A stretch of DNA of 64,000 nt from Litoribaculum gwangyangense. GTDB taxonomy: Bacteria > Bacteroidota > Bacteroidia > Flavobacteriales > Flavobacteriaceae. The stretch covers positions 434,001 through 498,000 of the forward strand of contig NZ_BAABJW010000001.1 of assembly GCF_039543505.1 (NCBI RefSeq), read 5' to 3'. The position numbers were made by a program, and so were the translations under genes. The first letter of the stretch is position 1. Each line of letters begins with the position of its first letter. This document shows, piece by piece, positions 33,677 through 43,454 of this stretch. The notes beneath the pieces are model-generated. The model saw only the letters and a program-made list of their open reading frames with translations. It had not been told where the DNA came from and made no database searches.

Positions 33677-36445
33677 ATGACTACTTTCATTTTTGATGTT
33701 TTACAAGATTTAAAAAATAATAACAAAAATCTTTCCGAGCTAACTTTTATTTTGCCTAGTAAAAGAGCTGGTCTTTTTCTAAAACATCAATTACACATTA
33801 TTACCAAACAAACCATATTCTCTCCTGAAATCCTTAGTATAGAGGAATTTGTTGAGGTATTATCACAATTAAAAACCATTACAAATACAGAACTTCTTTT
33901 TGAATTTTACAATACTTATAAAGAAATAACTAAAAAAGAAGATCGAGATACTTTTGAATCGTTTTCAAAGTGGGCACAAATATTACTTCAGGATTTCAAC
34001 GAAATAGATCGCTATTTAATTCCGCAGGAAAAAATATTTAATTATCTAAGTGCTATTCAAGATTTAAAACACTGGTCGTTAGAAGAAAATAAGACAGATT
34101 TTGTTAAAAAATATTTATCTTTTTGGAATAAGCTCCATAAATATTACAACCAATTTACTAAATCTCTTATAGGTAAAAAACTAGGATATCAAGGCTTAAT
34201 CTATAGAGAAGCTGTCTCCAGCCTGGAAGATTATATTCAAAATAATTCCAAAAAACAACACGTATTTTTAGGTTTTAATGCCTTAAATACCGCTGAAGAA
34301 ACAATCATTCAGGAATTACTCCAAAACGATATGGCAACCATTTTTTGGGATACTGATGCTGTTTTCACAAATAACCCCAATCACGACGCTGCATTATTTA
34401 TAAGACAGCATAAAAAATGGCCATTTTTTAAAAACCATCCTTTCAATTGGATAACAGAATACTATTCAAAACCAAAAAACATATCTGTATATGGTATTCC
34501 AAAAAATATTGGTCAAGCAAAACACATGGGATCGCTTTTATCAAACTTACAAAAAAATAACCCCTCATTGCAAAATACCGCAATAGTTTTAAGTGATGAA
34601 AATTTATTAATTCCCGTTCTTAATTCACTTCCTAAATCTATTATTGCGTTAAACATAACTATGGGTTTCCCTTTAAAATCCATTCCTTTGGCTACCCTAT
34701 TTGAAGCCTTGTTTCATTTACACAAAACTTCGAATTCATTTTATTACAAAGACGTAATTAAAATTTTGTCGCATCAATTTATAAAACCATTGCTTAATAT
34801 TAATGGTAACGATTTATCAGCTAAAATAATTGAAACTATTGATGCCAATAATTTAGTTTACTTAAATAAGGGCAGAATTTTAGAAATAACTAATGAAGAA
34901 GCTTCACATATATTACATTTATTATTCTCAGATTGGTATAATTCAATCGAAACCTGTCTTAAAAATTGTCAAGAGTTAATTGTATCCATTAAAAATTACT
35001 TGGAGAAAGATAAACCAAGACATTTGCTAGCTTTAGAATATACCTTTCGTTTCCATGAACTTTTTAACGAACTTATAAGATTAAATTCAGAATATAATCA
35101 TATCTCAGATATATCATCACTGCATAACGTTTACAAGGATATTTTAAACAATAATAGTTTGGATTTTCAAGGTGAGCCTTTGCAGGGATTGCAAATAATG
35201 GGGATGTTGGAATCGCGTGTTTTAGATTTTGAAAACGTTATTATTTCTTCTGTCAATGAAGGTATTTTACCATCAGGCAAAAGCAACAATTCATTTATTC
35301 CTTTTGATTTGAAATTGGAAAATAATTTACCAACCTATAAAGAAAAGGACGCTGTTTATACTTACCATTTTTACCATCTATTACAGCGCGCAAAAAATAT
35401 TTTCATTTTATACAACACTGAAGCAGACGTGCTGACTGGGGGTGAAAAGAGTAGATTTATTACCCAATTAGAATTAGAAGGCATACATCATATAAATCAT
35501 CAAATTGTAACGCCAAAGGTACCCATTATTCAAACTCATTTAAATATAGTTAGGAAAACGGATACGCTTCTAAAAGAGATTATCCCATTAGCAAATGTTG
35601 GTTTCTCACCATCATCATTAACTAATTATATTAGAAATCCTATTGATTTTTATTATCAAAAAATATTAAAAATAAAAGAACATAACGATGTTGAGGAAAC
35701 CGTTGCCGCCAATACTTTAGGAACCGTAGTGCATAATACTTTAGAGGACTTTTACAAGCCTTTAGAAGGACAATTTTTAACTCCTAAAACCATTAAAAAA
35801 CTCAAGTTTAAAATAGAAGAAACCGTCACTTATCATTTTAAAAATGAATATAAAGAAGGTGATATAAATAAAGGCAAAAACCTCATCATCTTTGAAATAG
35901 CCAAACGCTATGTGTCAAATTTTTTAGATTTGGAAATAAAAAATTTAGAAGCTGGAGATGAAATAAAAATATTAGCTATTGAAACTGAGAATACTATTTT
36001 ACTTGATATTCCAGAACTTAACTTTCCTGTTAAGTTAAAAGGAAAAGTTGATAGAGTTGATATATATAACGGAACCACCAGAATTATTGATTATAAAACG
36101 GGAAGTGTACAACAAAATCAAGTGGAGATTGTTAATTGGGAAGATTTGAACACCGATTATAAAAAGTATAGCAAAAGCTTTCAAGTACTATGTTATGCCT
36201 TAATGATGGTACAATCAAAAACGATACATCTTCCTATTGAGGCCGGTATTATTTCATTTAAAAATTTAAGTTCAGGGTTTTTAAAATTCTCAAAAAAAGA
36301 AAGTGCATTTAACAGAAACAAAAACTTTTTAATTACCCAAGAAACCATAGAAAATTTTAGTGAAGAACTCAAAAAACTTATACTAGAAATTTGTAATCCT
36401 AATATTGATTTTATTGAAAAAGAGGTGTTAAATGAAAATCACTAA
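33677..36445 (+). CDS. AddB-like PD-(D/E)XK nuclease
   Basis: A 922-residue protein resembling AddB: an inactive helicase-like N-terminal part (ILPSKRAGLFLKHQL near 25-40) and a C-terminal RecB-family nuclease. The nuclease starts at about residue 650 (FSPSSLTNYIRNPIDFYY), has GTVVHNTLEDFY, and the catalytic LKGKVDRVD plus IIDYKTG motif near 790-815. The four-cysteine iron-sulfur cluster of Gram-positive AddB is not evident. It would pair with the AddA-like protein at 27759 in double-strand break processing. The gene starts 11 bases after the terminator at 33634-33665, with no good promoter in the gap, so some readthrough is likely. It overlaps the next gene by 14 bases. Confidence 0.85.
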   Translation: MTTFIFDVLQDLKNNNKNLSELTFILPSKRAGLFLKHQLHIITKQTIFSPEILSIEEFVEVLSQLKTITNTELLFEFYNTYKEITKKEDRDTFESFSKWAQILLQDFNEIDRYLIPQEKIFNYLSAIQDLKHWSLEENKTDFVKKYLSFWNKLHKYYNQFTKSLIGKKLGYQGLIYREAVSSLEDYIQNNSKKQHVFLGFNALNTAEETIIQELLQNDMATIFWDTDAVFTNNPNHDAALFIRQHKKWPFFKNHPFNWITEYYSKPKNISVYGIPKNIGQAKHMGSLLSNLQKNNPSLQNTAIVLSDENLLIPVLNSLPKSIIALNITMGFPLKSIPLATLFEALFHLHKTSNSFYYKDVIKILSHQFIKPLLNINGNDLSAKIIETIDANNLVYLNKGRILEITNEEASHILHLLFSDWYNSIETCLKNCQELIVSIKNYLEKDKPRHLLALEYTFRFHELFNELIRLNSEYNHISDISSLHNVYKDILNNNSLDFQGEPLQGLQIMGMLESRVLDFENVIISSVNEGILPSGKSNNSFIPFDLKLENNLPTYKEKDAVYTYHFYHLLQRAKNIFILYNTEADVLTGGEKSRFITQLELEGIHHINHQIVTPKVPIIQTHLNIVRKTDTLLKEIIPLANVGFSPSSLTNYIRNPIDFYYQKILKIKEHNDVEETVAANTLGTVVHNTLEDFYKPLEGQFLTPKTIKKLKFKIEETVTYHFKNEYKEGDINKGKNLIIFEIAKRYVSNFLDLEIKNLEAGDEIKILAIETENTILLDIPELNFPVKLKGKVDRVDIYNGTTRIIDYKTGSVQQNQVEIVNWEDLNTDYKKYSKSFQVLCYALMMVQSKTIHLPIEAGIISFKNLSSGFLKFSKKESAFNRNKNFLITQETIENFSEELKKLILEICNPNIDFIEKEVLNENH

Positions 36446-37274
36446 AAATATTATTTTAGAAGGTAAGCACGGTAAACCCATTCTTACTGATGTATTTTAT
36501 GTTGAAAATAAGAAGCCCAAACCCATTATTGTATTTTGCCATGGCTATAAAGGGTTTAAAGATTGGGGCGCATGGAATTTGATGGCTGAAGCTTTTGCTA
36601 AAACTGGTTTTTATTTTATAAAATTTAATTTCTCACACAATGGAGGAACCGTTGTACAACCCATAGACTTTCCAGATTTAGAGGCTTTTGGGAATAATAA
36701 TTATACCAAGGAGTTGGACGATTTAGAAACTGTAATAGATTGGTTATATGCAAACAACAAAATAAAAAAAGAAGGAGACGTAAACAATATAAACCTTATT
36801 GGGCATAGCAGGGCTGGTGGCATTGTAACCATAAAAGCTGAAGAAGACTCTCGAATAACAAAAGTAATAAGTCTTGCAGGTGTTTGTGATTTTGGTGCTA
36901 GAACTTCTAACAAAGGTGATTTAGAACAATGGAAAAATGACGGAGTCAAATATGTTTTAAACGGGCGAACCAAACAACAAATGCCACACTATTACCAATT
37001 TTATGAAGACTTTATTGCTAATGAAGAACGTCTTTCCATAAAACGAGCGGTTTCAAATTTAAAAATACCTTATTTAATCATTCATGGAGATGATGATACG
37101 AGTGTTTTAATTGATGAAGCTTATAGCTTGCATAAGTGGAACAAAAAAAGTTGCCTTGAAATTATTGAAGGAGCCAATCATGTCTTTTCAGCAAGTCACC
37201 CATGGAAAAAAGATTCATTACCAAAGGAATTAAAAATAGTTATAAAAAAAACGACAGCTTTTATAAAAGACTAA
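36432..37274 (+). CDS. Alpha/beta hydrolase
   Basis: A 280-residue cytosolic alpha/beta hydrolase. The oxyanion region is FCHGYKGFKDWG (about 35-46), the nucleophile elbow is GHSRAGG (about 121-127), the acid is in IIHGDDDTSV and the histidine in GANHVF. There is no signal peptide. The family spans esterases, acyl-peptide hydrolases and lipases, and the substrate is unknown. The start codon lies 14 bases inside the AddB-like gene, so it is translationally linked to it. It is convergent with the following minus-strand gene. Confidence 0.9.
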   Translation: MKITKNIILEGKHGKPILTDVFYVENKKPKPIIVFCHGYKGFKDWGAWNLMAEAFAKTGFYFIKFNFSHNGGTVVQPIDFPDLEAFGNNNYTKELDDLETVIDWLYANNKIKKEGDVNNINLIGHSRAGGIVTIKAEEDSRITKVISLAGVCDFGARTSNKGDLEQWKNDGVKYVLNGRTKQQMPHYYQFYEDFIANEERLSIKRAVSNLKIPYLIIHGDDDTSVLIDEAYSLHKWNKKSCLEIIEGANHVFSASHPWKKDSLPKELKIVIKKTTAFIKD

Positions 37275-37309
37275 ATAAGTTATTGTGGAAATAAGATGGA
37301 AATAAATAA

Positions 37310-38467
37310 TTATCTACAATAATTATTTATGTATTGATCTTGAAAAACATAAGTTTTATTATAATTGACAATAAAATGACCAATACTAAAATGACAATTA
37401 AAACTCATCTCATCACCCTCCTCTACAAGGTTAAAATTAACATCAGGGGCAAGTGTAGGTTGACAAGTAATCGGTTTTGAATAATCTTCTAAACGGTTTA
37501 TTGATATGGCTTTTATTTCATCTTTTATTCCAACTAAAGAACCATCATTTTTGAGTTGCTCTTTTAATAATTTATCATTTACAAATTCAATATCTCGTCC
37601 AAGTGCCTTTCCTGTTCTACTTATTAAACTACTATCAATTTTAAATTCTGTTCTAAAAAAAGTATGTACATAAGCAATTTTAATAAAATTTTCATCTTCG
37701 TTTAAATCAGAAAAATTATAGGAATCTCTTATTTGTGTGTTCGATCCTTTGGTTATGAAAGAGTCAATTGGAAACTCTCTCTTATCGTACCATATCTCGT
37801 GTTTTTGATATTCATATCCTTCAAAAGATTCGCCTCTATCATCCCTTTCATCCATACATCTCGCATACATAATCGCTTCCTTTGCTACATAGTGAAACCC
37901 ATTTCTTTCTCTGTAAAATGGTATTTTATACTCATTTTTTAAACGCCATTTTCCTTGATATTTATAACAAGGGTAATAGCAATCTTTAGGAAGTTCTTTT
38001 AGCTTTACATAAGGTTGTATAAAGTTGTTCTCAAAACCCCATTGAAGCATATCGTACCGAGAATCGCTAGTGGCTACATTCCCGTTTTTATTACCGACAA
38101 ATTTATTAAAGTATAATGATGATAGAATTATTAAAAGTCCTAAAACACCAATAGCTAAAAATAAAATATTTCTGTTTAAAGGCTCTTTTTTCCTAGGATT
38201 AATTACACTTTCTGGTACTCCTTCTTTTAAACGATCTAAAACAAGTAGGCGTTCTATATTGCCCAAAGCTCTTTTAAATTCTCCTTCAGAGGCCGTATTA
38301 TTTATTAGTCTAGAAAACTGAGAATCGCTATAAAATAAATCCCTTGCAACAATAGAGTTGCTTGTAGACTCAAATTTATTTGTTAAATCATCAAATACGC
38401 CATAGCGTATTGCCAATTTAGCAATAAATTTTTTGTGTAGGTCTTCTGTATTTTTATGACTCTCCAT
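37310..38467 (-). CDS. Single-pass membrane protein, candidate regulator of the SusCD island
   Basis: A 385-residue protein I cannot place in a named family. The N-terminal 95 residues are predicted cytoplasmic and helical; the stretch IVARDLFYSDSQFSRLI (about 39-55) looks like a helix-turn-helix. One membrane segment (about 100-121) leads to a 260-residue domain that is probably periplasmic. It carries several cysteines, including a CYYPCYKYQG motif that may form a disulfide. This is the architecture of a membrane-bound one-component sensor. It is divergent from susC across 204 bases containing three phased 10-bp repeats. The regulatory role is inference from layout and location. Confidence 0.6.
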   Translation of the reverse strand: MESHKNTEDLHKKFIAKLAIRYGVFDDLTNKFESTSNSIVARDLFYSDSQFSRLINNTASEGEFKRALGNIERLLVLDRLKEGVPESVINPRKKEPLNRNILFLAIGVLGLLIILSSLYFNKFVGNKNGNVATSDSRYDMLQWGFENNFIQPYVKLKELPKDCYYPCYKYQGKWRLKNEYKIPFYRERNGFHYVAKEAIMYARCMDERDDRGESFEGYEYQKHEIWYDKREFPIDSFITKGSNTQIRDSYNFSDLNEDENFIKIAYVHTFFRTEFKIDSSLISRTGKALGRDIEFVNDKLLKEQLKNDGSLVGIKDEIKAISINRLEDYSKPITCQPTLAPDVNFNLVEEGDEMSFNCHFSIGHFIVNYNKTYVFQDQYINNYCR

Positions 38468-38505
38468 TAAAAATTGTATAGATTTAAAAGTACTTAAATG
38501 TAATT

Positions 38506-38535
38506 AAATTTGATAAAATTTGATAAAATTTATTA
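38506..38535. repeat. Three phased 10-bp direct repeats in the susC upstream region
   Basis: AAATTTGATA at 38506-38515 and 38516-38525, then AAATTTATTA at 38526-38535 (8 of 10 identical). The 10-base period places the units on the same face of the helix. It lies between the divergent regulator candidate and susC and could be an operator or curved A-tract DNA. Confidence 0.55.
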
Positions 38536-38671
38536 AAACCATAAAAATAATGTCAAAAAATTATATACTTGAGAAAAATTTCACTGATTATTTAAGGCTT
38601 TCCTATTTAAGTCCTTCTGTAAATGAATTATAATTTTAAAGTAAAACTAAACTTTTAAAAACAATATTAAG

Positions 38672-41600
38672 ATGAAATGCATAACTAAAACATTAATTTT
38701 TCTTTTTCTCTTTTCATTTCAAATGTTAATATCTCAAGTGGTTGTTGAAGGAACTATTACAGACGAGCAGGGTGTACCATTATCGGGTGTAAGTGTTATA
38801 GAAAAAAATGTCTCCAACGGGGCTATTTCAGATTTTGACGGAAAGTATTTAATTACCTTGGAAACAAATAATCCTAGTTTAACTTTTAGCTATATAGGTT
38901 TTAAAACCGTAACGATTGAAGTAAAAGATAAAACTATCATAGATGTCATCATGATAGAGGATGTGGAAAATTTAGATGCTGTAATTGTAAATGCCATAGG
39001 ATTCACAAAGAAAAAGGATAATTTGGGTTATGCAAGTTCAACTGTCAAAGGGGGTGCCATAGCTGAGTCTGGCGAAGGTAATGTTATAAATGGGTTATCT
39101 GGTAAATCATCTGGTGTGAGAATATCGAGAAACTCAGGTGATCCAGGAGCTGGTTCATTTATTCAAATTAGAGGGCTTTCAACAATAACCAGAGAAAATC
39201 AACCACTAATTATTTTAGATGGTATCCCAATAAGCAATGATGTTCGTGGAAATAGCGATAGAGGAGGTGTTAGCCAACAATCTCGTCTTAACGATATCAA
39301 TCCAAATGATATTGAATCCATTACTGTGTTAAAAGGAGCTTCAGCAGCGGCTTTATGGGGTACGCAAGCTCTAGGGGGGGTTATTAATATTACGACCAAA
39401 ACGGGAAAGAATAATAGCAAGCTGTCTGTAAGTTTAAAATCCACTTATTCCTTAGACCAGATTAATGCAAAGTATCCTGTTCAAACAAAATATGGCCAAG
39501 GAGAAAATGGACTTTTCAATAATGATCCTAGAGTAACAAACTCTTGGGGGGATTTAATTTCAGCCCGATCTGGTGGAAATGATGAATTCGATACTTCAGG
39601 AGGGTTTTATTTAGACCAGGACGGACGAGTTTATTATCCTATTTTAAATAAGAACTCACAAGCCCTCTATAATGATTCTAATTTTGACCAAATTTTTGGT
39701 AATGGGCATTTTTTAGAAAATAATTTAAGCATTAGTGGAGGCACTGCAAAAAGTACTATGTTTTTTAGTTTAAGTGATTTGGATCAAAAGGGAATAGTAA
39801 GAAATAATTCTGATTATAGAAGATCTACGGTTAGGTTTAATGCTAAACAAAATTTTACAGATGCCACCAGTTTAAAAGTAAGTTCTACCTATTCAAGAAC
39901 ATCTTCAAATCGTATTAGGTTAGGTGCTAATTCCTCGGGGCTTTACTTGGGTTTACTAAGAACTCCTGTCGATTTTGATATTTCTGGTTATCGCGGGGAC
40001 TATTATGCCTCTAGTAATAGTTCACCAATTCCAAATAGACATCGATCTTATAGAGATCCAATTGGAGAAAATAATAACGCAAGGTTTAACAACCCGCTTT
40101 GGACTATTAACGAGCAAGAAAATACTGCAAATGTCAATCGTTTTATTACTAATTTTGAGTTTATGACCTCGCCCAACAGCTGGTTAACCTTTATAGCCAG
40201 AGCGGGGGTTGATCATTACAGTGAGAATAAGTCTGAATTTATAACCCCTGGCTCTGCCTCTGGTGCATTTTCATCAGGCTTCATAGACCAATCTACTGCT
40301 TCTAACACCATTTTTAATACCGATTTTATAGCTAAAACTACATTTAATATTGAAGACATTATTACTGATGGTAGTTTTTTAATAGGCTTTAATTACAACA
40401 GTAAATCTAGAAACGTTAATGGTGTAGAAGGAACAGGTTTTATACAATTTTTAGATGTAGCTAGTGGTATTCGCGATATCGATAATACACTTATAGAAAA
40501 TACGGTGGTCAGCAGTTCATTTGGTCAAGAACGAACAGCTGGTTTATATTCATCACTCTCTTTTTCGGCTTATGATATGTTTTTTGTTGAAAGTACCATT
40601 AGAATTGAAAACGCATCAACATTCGGTGAAAATTCAGACAAACCTTTTATGTTCCCTTCAACATCCTTAGCATGGCAATTTTCACAATTAGATATTTTTA
40701 AGAATAGTGATTTTTTATCCTTTGGAAAGCTTAGAGCATCATATGCCGAAGTTGGTGTTCAACCTGAACGCTATAAAACCCTAAATACCTTTGTATCACC
40801 AACATATAGCGATGCTCTTGGAGGAGGATTAAATGCTGGGTTGTTTGGCAACGGCACTTTTGTACCTAGCACAAATAGAGGTAATGCGTCCCTTAAACCA
40901 GAACGTAAAAAAGAATTTGAACTTGGTACAGATTTGAGGTTTTTTAAAAATAAACTTTCTTTTGGGATAACCTATTTTGAAAATGTTACCGAGGATGTTC
41001 TTTTGAATTTTCCAGTTGCAAACTCAATTGGTTATTCTTTAATTTATACCAATGGGGCAGAAATAGAAAACAAAGGATTAGAAATAGATTTAGGATATAA
41101 AATATTAAACACGAATGATTTTTCTTGGTCAATTGATGCTAATTTTACAAGAGTTAGGAATTTAGTTACAGATTTAGATGGTGCATTATCAGTACCTCTA
41201 GGGGGCTTAGCAGCAGTAGACTCTAGAGCCGTAGAAGGACAACCCCTAGGTGTTTTATGGGGGTCTAGAACTTTGCGAAATGAAGATGGGGAGATAGTAT
41301 TTGATGAGTATGGATTTCCTGAGCAAGATAGAACAGGAGAAGGGGTTATTGGTGATCCAAATCCAGATTGGCAAGGTGGTATTACCAGTACATTTAAATA
41401 TAAAAATTTTAGACTTTCCGTTTTATTTGAAACCTACCAAGGAGCTGATATTTTTGCCGGAACAAAATCTGCTCTAAGAGATTATGGAATATGGTATGAT
41501 ACAGGAAATCAAGTAACTGCCACAAGAAATTATTTTGAAGCTAATGGCAACATCATCAACATAGGTGAAACGTTTCGTGGTAATGTAGCAGATTTTGGTG

Positions 41601-41932
41601 CAGGTCCCGTAGCTTTAACTGAGCCTTGGTATACTGGTGATGGTGGTTTTTTTAGTGGGGGGAATGATGAATTATATATAGAAGATGGTTCTTGGACGAG
41701 ATTACGAGAGCTTACTTTATCATATTTATGGCAATCAGATTGGTTAAAAAATACAACAAGCTTAAAATCTGTTGAGTTTTCTGCAACAGGACGAAATTTG
41801 TTTTTATGGACTAAGTTTGAAGGTAATGACCCAGATACTAATTTATCTGGGGTTAGTGCAGCAAGAGGAATTGATTATTTTAATAATCCTGCTACCAAGT
41901 CGTTTCTTTTTAGTGTAACATTAAATTTATAA
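38672..41932 (+). CDS. SusC/RagA-family TonB-dependent outer membrane transporter
   Basis: A 1086-residue SusC-type protein with a signal peptide (1-21), an N-terminal carboxypeptidase-D-like beta domain (about 24-105: GTITDEQGVPLSGVSV, SYIGFKT) and a TonB-box-like DAVIVNAIGFTK. A plug domain follows (about 115-235: SGKSSGVRISR, QIRGLSTI, LKGASAAALWG, GGVINITTK) and then a 22-strand barrel to the C-terminus. It lacks the STN domain of transporters that signal to anti-sigma factors. SusC imports oligomers across the outer membrane, with the SusD lipoprotein as a lid. It is the first gene of a seven-gene same-strand run that ends at the terminator at 49957. Confidence 0.96.
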   Translation: MKCITKTLIFLFLFSFQMLISQVVVEGTITDEQGVPLSGVSVIEKNVSNGAISDFDGKYLITLETNNPSLTFSYIGFKTVTIEVKDKTIIDVIMIEDVENLDAVIVNAIGFTKKKDNLGYASSTVKGGAIAESGEGNVINGLSGKSSGVRISRNSGDPGAGSFIQIRGLSTITRENQPLIILDGIPISNDVRGNSDRGGVSQQSRLNDINPNDIESITVLKGASAAALWGTQALGGVINITTKTGKNNSKLSVSLKSTYSLDQINAKYPVQTKYGQGENGLFNNDPRVTNSWGDLISARSGGNDEFDTSGGFYLDQDGRVYYPILNKNSQALYNDSNFDQIFGNGHFLENNLSISGGTAKSTMFFSLSDLDQKGIVRNNSDYRRSTVRFNAKQNFTDATSLKVSSTYSRTSSNRIRLGANSSGLYLGLLRTPVDFDISGYRGDYYASSNSSPIPNRHRSYRDPIGENNNARFNNPLWTINEQENTANVNRFITNFEFMTSPNSWLTFIARAGVDHYSENKSEFITPGSASGAFSSGFIDQSTASNTIFNTDFIAKTTFNIEDIITDGSFLIGFNYNSKSRNVNGVEGTGFIQFLDVASGIRDIDNTLIENTVVSSSFGQERTAGLYSSLSFSAYDMFFVESTIRIENASTFGENSDKPFMFPSTSLAWQFSQLDIFKNSDFLSFGKLRASYAEVGVQPERYKTLNTFVSPTYSDALGGGLNAGLFGNGTFVPSTNRGNASLKPERKKEFELGTDLRFFKNKLSFGITYFENVTEDVLLNFPVANSIGYSLIYTNGAEIENKGLEIDLGYKILNTNDFSWSIDANFTRVRNLVTDLDGALSVPLGGLAAVDSRAVEGQPLGVLWGSRTLRNEDGEIVFDEYGFPEQDRTGEGVIGDPNPDWQGGITSTFKYKNFRLSVLFETYQGADIFAGTKSALRDYGIWYDTGNQVTATRNYFEANGNIINIGETFRGNVADFGAGPVALTEPWYTGDGGFFSGGNDELYIEDGSWTRLRELTLSYLWQSDWLKNTTSLKSVEFSATGRNLFLWTKFEGNDPDTNLSGVSAARGIDYFNNPATKSFLFSVTLNL

Positions 41933-42035
41933 TCAAGAAAATAATATTATGAATTCGTTATCACAAACTTTCACCACTTTAACAAAAACAGTTGAGGCTA
42001 CAACATATAAAAATCCAAATAACAAATATTTAATT

Positions 42036-43439
42036 ATGAAATCATATATTTTATTATTTCTTATAGCTATTCTAACACAATCTTGTAGTGATTTGGTAGC
42101 GGACATAAATAATGATCCTAATAACCTAACCCAAAGTGCTTATCAAAATATTTTAACAGGGGCTCAGGTGGGCAGTATTTTATTTCAAACTGGAGAAAAT
42201 GCCAGAAGAGCTTGTATTTTTGCGGGCCAATATACCGGAATAAACAGACAACATCTTGGATTTAATGAGTACTCTGTTACACCAGGTGACTTTAATAGTC
42301 TCTGGAATGATGGCTTTGTAGATGCCTTAAGAAATGCAAAAGTTACTGAAGAAACAGCAATAACTGATGGTGCAGGAGCCATAACTATTGGAATAACACA
42401 GGTTTTGCAAGCGCAAGCATTTGGCACTCTAGCCTCACTTTATGGCGATATTCCTTTTGATGAAGCTGTTGATATCAATTTTTCAGATCCAATGTTTGAA
42501 AATCAAATGGCCGTTTACTCTAAAATTCAAGCATTGTTGGATAAAGCCATTTCAAATTTACAGCAAGGTTCAGGCAGACCAGCTACGGGTTCTGATATTT
42601 ATTTTGATGGAAACCCTCAGGCTTGGATCCAAAACGCTTATACCTTAAAGGCACGATTTTATATGCATGTAAAAGATTATCCTAAAGCCTATGCTGCTGC
42701 GCAAAACGGTATTAATTCGTTAAATAATAGCATGAATGGTCCTCATGGTACTGCTGCTGAGGACTCTAATTTAAACTATCAATTTTTCGCAGTTGAGGTT
42801 AGACAAAGTGATTTGGTTGTTTCCAGTTTCATGTCTGGTTTAATCAATCCAACAAGTTCAACGTATAGAGGGAATTCTAAAACTAATGAAATTGGTAGAA
42901 ACAATTTTTATTTTACAACCAACGCTTTAGGCGTTCAACCTAATACAAGTAATGGCTTTGCAGCCCAAACTGCTCCAGCTGCTTTGGTTACTTATCAAGA
43001 AAATCTTTTAATTTTAGCCGAAGCGGGATTCAGAACAAATGGATTTGCAAACGGATTAACTCACCTAAATAATTTTAGAGCATTTATGAATAGCGGCGGC
43101 TACTTGAGAAATGCCAATGCCGCAAATATTTTATATGAAGCTTATACGGCATCAGATTTTAATTCTGGTGGCATAGAAAACCCTGATAACATAAGTGCCG
43201 ATAATGCGCTACTAAGGGAAATACTGGAAGAACGTTATGTTACTTTATTTGGACAAATTGAAGTTTTTAATGATACTCGAAGAACAGAAACAGAGTCTGC
43301 CGTTAGAGTTCCAATTACTCCGAATAATGGTAGTGTTTTACCTCAACGTTTTATTTATCCGCAATCAGAGATTGACAGGAACTCCAACATTCCTAATCCT
43401 ATACCTGATTTCTTTGATAAAACACAAATAAACCAATAG
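42036..43439 (+). CDS. SusD/RagB-family outer membrane lipoprotein (SusD-like_2 type)
   Basis: A 467-residue lipoprotein. I start at the ATG at 42036 because it opens the signal peptide MKSYILLFLIAILTQSC with the lipobox cysteine at 17; the frame open from 41949 would bury the signal behind 29 polar residues. The mature start DINNDPNN and the alpha-helical TPR-like body (AQAFGTLASLYGDIPFDEA, ILAEAGFR, EERYVTLFGQIEVFND) place it in the SusD-like_2 group of nutrient-binding lipoproteins. It caps the SusC channel and binds the substrate at the surface. It follows susC by 103 bases. Confidence 0.94.
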   Translation: MKSYILLFLIAILTQSCSDLVADINNDPNNLTQSAYQNILTGAQVGSILFQTGENARRACIFAGQYTGINRQHLGFNEYSVTPGDFNSLWNDGFVDALRNAKVTEETAITDGAGAITIGITQVLQAQAFGTLASLYGDIPFDEAVDINFSDPMFENQMAVYSKIQALLDKAISNLQQGSGRPATGSDIYFDGNPQAWIQNAYTLKARFYMHVKDYPKAYAAAQNGINSLNNSMNGPHGTAAEDSNLNYQFFAVEVRQSDLVVSSFMSGLINPTSSTYRGNSKTNEIGRNNFYFTTNALGVQPNTSNGFAAQTAPAALVTYQENLLILAEAGFRTNGFANGLTHLNNFRAFMNSGGYLRNANAANILYEAYTASDFNSGGIENPDNISADNALLREILEERYVTLFGQIEVFNDTRRTETESAVRVPITPNNGSVLPQRFIYPQSEIDRNSNIPNPIPDFFDKTQINQ

Positions 43440-43454
43440 CAAACTTTGATTTAA

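Noticed and set aside
37304..37330. AT-only inverted repeat AATAATTAT/ATAATTATT at the end of the regulator-candidate gene.
   Set aside because: It has no G-C pairs and overlaps the stop codon; not a convincing terminator.
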